From Dioscorea cayenensis subsp. rotundata (lineage: Eukaryota; Streptophyta; Magnoliopsida; Dioscoreales; Dioscoreaceae), in the NCBI RefSeq assembly GCF_009730915.1, contig NC_052482.1, positions 434,001 through 498,000 of the forward strand: 64,000 bases of DNA, given 5' to 3'. Below are positions 58,999-64,000 of the stretch, piece after piece; the stretch's first letter is position 1; each line of letters starts with the position of its first letter. The translations under genes were made by a program, and so were the position numbers. The notes under the pieces were generated by a model. That model saw only the letters and a program-made list of their open reading frames with translations, was not told the DNA's origin and did not search any database.

Positions 58999-61085
58999 TC
59001 ATGCACATATTAAAAATATATTGCTTTAATTCAAATTAGGAATCGCTCATTTTTCAATATCTATAGATTCAAATTATTTGTTATTATTATTATTTTAAAA
59101 AAATGGGTAAATCACATGTATTAAGTAAAAAATAGAAAAATATGGTACAAAACAAAAAAAAAAGGCATTTATAACTCAATTAAAATACAAAATATGAGAG
59201 GAAAAAACTAAACAGTAACTATAAGTCTACAAGAGGAGAAACAAAACACTAAAAACATTAGATAAGACAACAATTAAAAAAAAAATAACATAAAACAAAT
59301 AAGAGAAAAAAAGAGTAAGCAAGACAAGACATTGAGAACACTAGACTGCTTTCAAATGATGGATTCAAATTATACTAATGAGTGTTTAAAAAAAAAGTGG
59401 AAGATGAAGGTGTAGTGTTAAATTTATTTTTAATATATTTAGTTTGATATATAAAAAAATTATTGTATTTGTCTAAAATATAATATAATCAAAAAGTTTT
59501 TAGCTTGTTGACATTAACCCCACTACATAAAATATTGGTGACAGGATTTAAGAGCATTGAGTTTAAGAGCCTGTTTGGATGCATAATAAATTTTTCCATA
59601 GGAATTTTATTCCATAGAATTCAAATATGATTCCGGTGGAATTTATTATGGAAAAAATTCCTACATAATGGTGTTTGGATATGCATAGAAATTTTTTCAT
59701 AGGAATTCAGTAGATCAACTCTGTGCATCAACTATCAAAAGATTTATAGGTCATGCTGGCAAAATGAAAATTTTATGTACCTTTATCAATCTTTGCTTCC
59801 TAAACCAACATTTTATAATGGAGAAAGAATACACAAAATAGATCACAGATAGCACACTAATGGGGTTAATGTGATTTTGCATCATCTTACACCATTCATT
59901 ACCCAACCAACACTCTAAAACAAACATTCATCATACCATTACCCTTGTGCAGGGTTGGCCAAGAAGAATGAAAGTTTCCTGAATTTGGACTACTAAATTG
60001 CAGCACATCAATCTTAATTGATTTCAGCAAGCAAGAAAGTGTTACTACATTTGGGCATATGATATTTTCTTTTCAACTGTGACAACCTGTCACTTGATAA
60101 AAATATAAAGTTGTATCAACTTTAAACTACACCTCTTGTTGCTATAAAAGAACAAATTATTTCTCCAAGGACACATCCGGCAGGACAGAATATCATATAT
60201 TATAGGCATTGCAATCTATGTAGGAATATAAGAATGTTAGCAATAAGGAAATATGCAAACACATTCATTTAATTAAATAAGATGATGCAACATCACACAC
60301 CCACCATACAGGTCTCTAAGGAACACATATTACTGTGCATTGAAATGCTTTCATTTTTTTTACACTCTCCAGTGTCTCCAGCTAATTAATTTGAGACCTT
60401 CAACGACCATAAGGACGACCATTACATGAGTATTGAAAACATACAAAGGATAGTATAAACCCAATCAATATCTAAAGTATAGTCTGAATCTAAAGGATAG
60501 TATACATGGATACGATAGTAATTAAGGGTTCTAAGTTATGGGTGCAGATTTATAGTCTGAATCTAAAGTATCAAATTTGTGGCCTGTGTGCATGCTTAGA
60601 TATATGTTTGCCACATTTATTAAAAAAAAAAAAATCAATATCAATAAAAATTAGACTTTTAAGCATCACAACTGTATTTTTAGAAATACTAATGACAAAT
60701 TTTAGTAATATTAATAAATTTTATTAATTATTAAATTTACTTATTTAATTAATTATGTATATTTTTTGGAAATAGGTTTACAAAATGTTCTAAGGTGGTT
60801 AGCAGGGAAAGAGTCTTTATCCTCCCTCTAGCCAAACATTGTAACATCACATCACTAGTATCATGAAAAGGAGTTAATCCTTCCAACTTCTTGGCAAAGG
60901 GAAGAGTTACATCACTCAGAAAATTCATCTTAAATAAATAAAAAAGAATAAGAAAATTTTGAATATTGTTTGTTTCCTAAGTTTTTTTTTTTTTTTTACC
61001 AAAATAATGTTAAATATATAAACGGCTTTGAACTAGAAAGCACAAGAATTTGGGTAATTTTTTTATTTTTTTTCAAAGTTTGGGT

Positions 61086-61118
<33 letters not shown>

Positions 61119-61441
61119 GATAAAAAATTTTCTAGGGACGTCAGGAAGAGTAAGGATGAGAGAGATAGTCATATATTGGCGCATTAATAGTTCCCGATCA
61201 TGGTACCTGGTTTGTAATGATTGTTCTGGTGTTTTTTAAATTAGGGCGTGCACAAAATCGAAAGGTCTTTAGAATGTATATATATATGCACTAATAACTA
61301 TCTACTCTATTGATATTGATATTGGGTCTTCTATCTAGGGTGGTTGTTCAGTTGAAGGGGTGTGTTAAAATTTATCTCGTGGTGTTGTTGAGCTCAACAT
61401 CTTACGTGTGACATTCTTGACACATAATTTGTCGAAAAAAG

Positions 61442-61515
<74 letters not shown>

Positions 61516-61927
61516 CTCTTTTGTTCTTTTTTAGTTGTCATTTTTATGTTCCTTTTTACTTGTCATATTAGAGACTTTGTGCAGCATTAAATAATTTTTT
61601 ATAATTTTCAATAAATTAAAATCAACTAAGCATTAAATTATATTCTCTACTAGTGGGGTTTTAAATAGGGGTAATTTTAAAAAAAATAATGGATTTTTAT
61701 ATAAAATATTGGTAATCAACTAATTTTAACTATTTTTTTTTAATCTGTATGAATTAGTTAAATGTGACAACTAAAAAAGAATATGGAGTATATGTAACCG
61801 CTAAAATAAAAAAATTATAATATATAAAAAAATTATTATCTATATATATAAAAATCCCATTTTATTTATCCCTATCTAAAACCCTGGCAAAACCCCTGAA
61901 TCTCATCTCCTGCTCCAAAGCTCTTCA
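58086..61927. other. AT-rich intergenic DNA before PTAC12
   Basis: No gene is supported. It has several (TA)n runs, an imperfect foldback at about 59565-59700 that opens 'ttaagagcctgtttggatgc' and repeats 'gtttggat' 120 bases later (possible Tourist-type remnant), and the PTAC12 promoter at the right end with a TATA-like 'tatatataaaaa' about 80 bases before the ATG. Confidence 0.5.
61444..61513. repeat. (TA)n, about 35 units
   Basis: About 70 bases of alternating TA roughly 415 bases upstream of the PTAC12 start codon. Length variation here could alter promoter spacing. Confidence 0.95.
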
Positions 61928-63715
61928 ATGGCGTCTCATCTCCTCCATCTCCTCCCCAATCCCTTCATCTCCTCCTTCAATCCCAAGTACCCAAACCCTA
62001 ATAAGAGGACAATCCAAACCCTACGTTCAAATCCTCCATCAATCCGAGCTTCCCTCCCTCCCCATCCCTTCTCCTCCCCTCCCTCCTTCCTCCCCCTCCC
62101 CAAACACCCTCCTTTCATCGCCGCTGCCGGCCGGAGCAAGAAGAACCCTGCCGGACGCATGGAAGGCAACGCCGAGATCCGCCGCCAAGCCAAAATCGCT
62201 GGCCGCCGTCGATCCCGCCGCATCGCCCAAAACCTCTTCTACCGCAAGTACGGCCCCAACGCCAACAATCCCGACCGGTTCTCTGACGAGGAGCTCCAGA
62301 TGATCGGCCTCGGCTACGACCGCATGGTCCGGTTCATGGCCCCCGACGACCCTCGCCTTCGCCACCCCTACGACTGGTACAAGTACGGCCAGTACGGTCC
62401 TTACTCTTGGCGCGGCGTCGTCATCGGTCCTCCCATCCGCGGCCGCTTCTCCGACGAGCGTGTCACGCTCATTGGAGAGGTCCGCGACCACGAGGAGTGG
62501 GAGCTCATCGAGCAGTTCGATATGTCGTCGGAGTTCTCCGAGCGGCTTGAATCCATGGATAAAAACGTCGGCTTTCGCTACTTCTGGGTGTTCGTCCGGC
62601 ACCCTAAGTGGAACTCCTCTGAGCTGCCATGGCAGCAGTGGACGCTGGTCGCCGAGGTTGTGCTCGAGGCCGGGAAGGAGCGTCTAGATAAGTGGAGCTT
62701 GATGGGGCGGATGGGGAACAAAGCGCGCGCAATGGTCACCCAATGCGCCGCCTGGTTCCGGCCGGACATCATCTATGTCAAGCGTCCTATGTACCAGTGC
62801 CGCTTTGAGCCACAAGAGGATTTCTTCAAGCTTCTCGGACCACTGCTCGATCCCGAGACCGAAAGTCAGTACCTTTTTGAACTGGAGCGTGAGGATGGGA
62901 GGATTGAATTGTGTACTTACTTTGCAGGGCTTTGCAAGATTGTGAGAGTGAACCCCAAGTCTTATGTAGATGATGTTGTAAATGCCTACGAGAAGTTAAG
63001 TGATGAGAGGAAGTCAAAATGTTTGGAGTTCTTGCTTGGGAATCATCCCATGGAGCTCTTGCATCCTTGGACTAAGGAGTGGAAGGCCAAGTTGGAGGAG
63101 TTGGAGCTTGGTTGTGATGCTCCTGATGACAGTGATGATGATTTGGGTGATGGAGATGAGAACCGGATTACCGATTGGATTGAGGAGGAGGATGGGGATG
63201 GGGATGGGGATGGTGATGGTGATGAAGTGATTGATGTTGGAGAGAATGTGGATGATGATGATGATGAGCCCAAGGATCCTGAAGAGCCTGAGGAGAATCC
63301 GGAGTATTGGAATGAGCAGTGGGAGAAGGCGATTAGGAGTCCGCAAGAAATGGAGAAGTTGGTGACGAAAAGTTTGGAGATATCGACAAAGTTATACAGT
63401 AGTCAAATGGACCAAGAACAAGATATGAGAGCAAATGAAGTAGGAAATAGAAGCAGTGTGAGTGTGGATTTGGAGGAAAGTAGAGCAGAACAGGAGAATG
63501 CAGGATATAAAGGTTCAGCTGATTTGGATGAAAGTAGAGAAGAATGGGAGAATGTAAGATATAAAGGTGGCAGAATGAAGGCTAAGAGAAGCCGAGTCCC
63601 GCCGGAGTTGTTTTTGAGAGCTGCCGTCCGGCCCTTCACATACCGGAATCTTGTGAAAGAGATTGTTCTTACGAGACATGCTATTGTTGAAGGAGATATC
63701 ACTGTAAAGGACTAA
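61928..63715 (+). CDS. PTAC12: Plastid transcriptionally active chromosome protein 12 / HEMERA
   Basis: Intronless 595-aa ORF. The N-terminus (about 1-50) is Ser/Pro/Arg-rich with few acidic residues, like a chloroplast transit peptide. A basic stretch 'RRQAKIAGRRRSRRIAQ' (about 83-99) could act as a nuclear localisation signal or bind nucleic acid. The conserved core (about 115-390) has 'LGYDRMVRFMAPDDPRLRHP', 'YDWYKYGQYGPYSWRG' and 'VTLIGEVRDHEEWELIEQF', which I recognise as PTAC12/HEMERA. The C-terminal part is very acidic, with Asp-Gly and Asp runs (about 397-445), a duplicated 18-residue motif and a conserved-looking tail. HEMERA is a component of the plastid RNA polymerase complex and also works in the nucleus with phytochromes and PIF turnover (known in Arabidopsis). 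It is longer than the ~527 aa I recall for Arabidopsis; I am unsure whether homologues have introns. Confidence 0.82.
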   Translation: MASHLLHLLPNPFISSFNPKYPNPNKRTIQTLRSNPPSIRASLPPHPFSSPPSFLPLPKHPPFIAAAGRSKKNPAGRMEGNAEIRRQAKIAGRRRSRRIAQNLFYRKYGPNANNPDRFSDEELQMIGLGYDRMVRFMAPDDPRLRHPYDWYKYGQYGPYSWRGVVIGPPIRGRFSDERVTLIGEVRDHEEWELIEQFDMSSEFSERLESMDKNVGFRYFWVFVRHPKWNSSELPWQQWTLVAEVVLEAGKERLDKWSLMGRMGNKARAMVTQCAAWFRPDIIYVKRPMYQCRFEPQEDFFKLLGPLLDPETESQYLFELEREDGRIELCTYFAGLCKIVRVNPKSYVDDVVNAYEKLSDERKSKCLEFLLGNHPMELLHPWTKEWKAKLEELELGCDAPDDSDDDLGDGDENRITDWIEEEDGDGDGDGDGDEVIDVGENVDDDDDEPKDPEEPEENPEYWNEQWEKAIRSPQEMEKLVTKSLEISTKLYSSQMDQEQDMRANEVGNRSSVSVDLEESRAEQENAGYKGSADLDESREEWENVRYKGGRMKAKRSRVPPELFLRAAVRPFTYRNLVKEIVLTRHAIVEGDITVKD

Positions 63716-64000
63716 AAGGAATTTGCCAAAGATAAAACATTTCCTGGTAGGTTCACAATTTAGTGATTTCACTAGTATTTCTTCAATTAAAACTGGTTAT
63801 TTACTAGTGGCATGTATGTAGTAGTTACACTGTTAGACTTGTTGATATCTCTTGATATGGTATTACTGTTGTGTTGAATGCTATACATTCTGATGAATGC
63901 TTATTGAGTTTATTCTTTACAAATGAGCAGGTAGTGGTTTTTTTTTTCCAGAACAGTTGATGTTTATTCATGTGCTCTTTAGTTCATTGAATTTCTCCTC
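63716..64000 (+). other. PTAC12 3' flank
   Basis: Probable 3' UTR of PTAC12, T-rich, with no further gene before the window ends. A polyadenylation site cannot be placed; the transcript may run past the edge. Confidence 0.5.

Noticed and set aside
61408-61590. ORF of repeated Ile-Tyr
   Set aside because: Translation of a (TA)n microsatellite.
62039-62602. 187-codon minus-strand ORF
   Set aside because: Mirror of the GC-rich 5' part of PTAC12; the forward frame has the conserved blocks.
1-64000. CRISPR arrays, operons, ribosome binding sites, tRNA or rRNA genes, known microRNAs
   Set aside because: The window is plant nuclear DNA. I looked by eye for well-known mature plant microRNA sequences and canonical tRNA genes and saw none; tRNA-like boxes found belong to SINE-type repeats. 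A tRNAscan and small-RNA mapping would settle this.

Overview
This is a nuclear window from a flowering plant, probably a monocot. The genes have introns with GT/AG borders. They include a phytochrome, a WRKY factor, two pentatricopeptide repeat (PPR) proteins, an ALE2-type receptor kinase and a plastid nucleoid protein. The monocot reading is inference: the phytochrome is closest to grass-type PHYB in the N-terminal sequence I remember, and the long coding exons are GC-rich at the 5' end and fade toward the 3' end. The genus cannot be fixed. Non-coding DNA is very AT-rich, with many (TA)n runs, decayed transposons and tandem repeats.

Layout, left to right: a small membrane-protein gene (0.75-0.98 kb, +); a repeat-rich stretch with a decayed LTR fragment and two minisatellites (1-6.4 kb); a DEDDy 3'-5' exonuclease gene (6.5-7.2 kb, -); transposon-rich intergenic DNA with a Tourist-like element (8.4-9.2 kb) and a foldback MITE (10.7-10.9 kb); a group IIc WRKY gene (13.2-14.2 kb, -) with a GC-rich upstream region rich in W-boxes and G-boxes; a gene-poor 8 kb; an atypical bHLH of the AIF type (24.3-24.8 kb, -); a DYW-class PPR gene (27.3-29.3 kb, -); a peroxisomal enoyl-CoA hydratase/isomerase-family gene ending in SKL (30.1-32.2 kb, -); a short pectinesterase gene (33.8-37.1 kb, +) with a telomere-motif minisatellite in an intron; a PHYB-type phytochrome (37.5-42.5 kb, -); intergenic DNA with two foldback MITEs; a P-class PPR gene (46.5-49.3 kb, -) closely followed by an ALE2-like receptor kinase (49.7-53.8 kb, -); 8 kb without a recognisable gene; and a PTAC12/HEMERA gene (61.9-63.7 kb, +).

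The genes do not form one pathway. Two are linked functionally: PHYB is the red-light receptor, and HEMERA/PTAC12 is a phytochrome-signalling and plastid-transcription factor, about 20 kb away. Two neighbourhoods recall Arabidopsis gene order: hydratase plus phytochrome (compare At4g16210 and PHYD At4g16250) and PPR plus receptor kinase (compare At4g01990 and At4g02010).

The most unusual structure is intron 2 of the pectinesterase gene. It grew from serial copies of a segment that includes its own 3' splice site and the first bases of exon 3, ending in a 96-bp array with TTAGGG blocks. I found no clearly new multi-gene system. The novelty lies in this intron, two insertions with clear target duplications, the foldback MITE about 300 bp upstream of the PHYB start codon, and the microsynteny.
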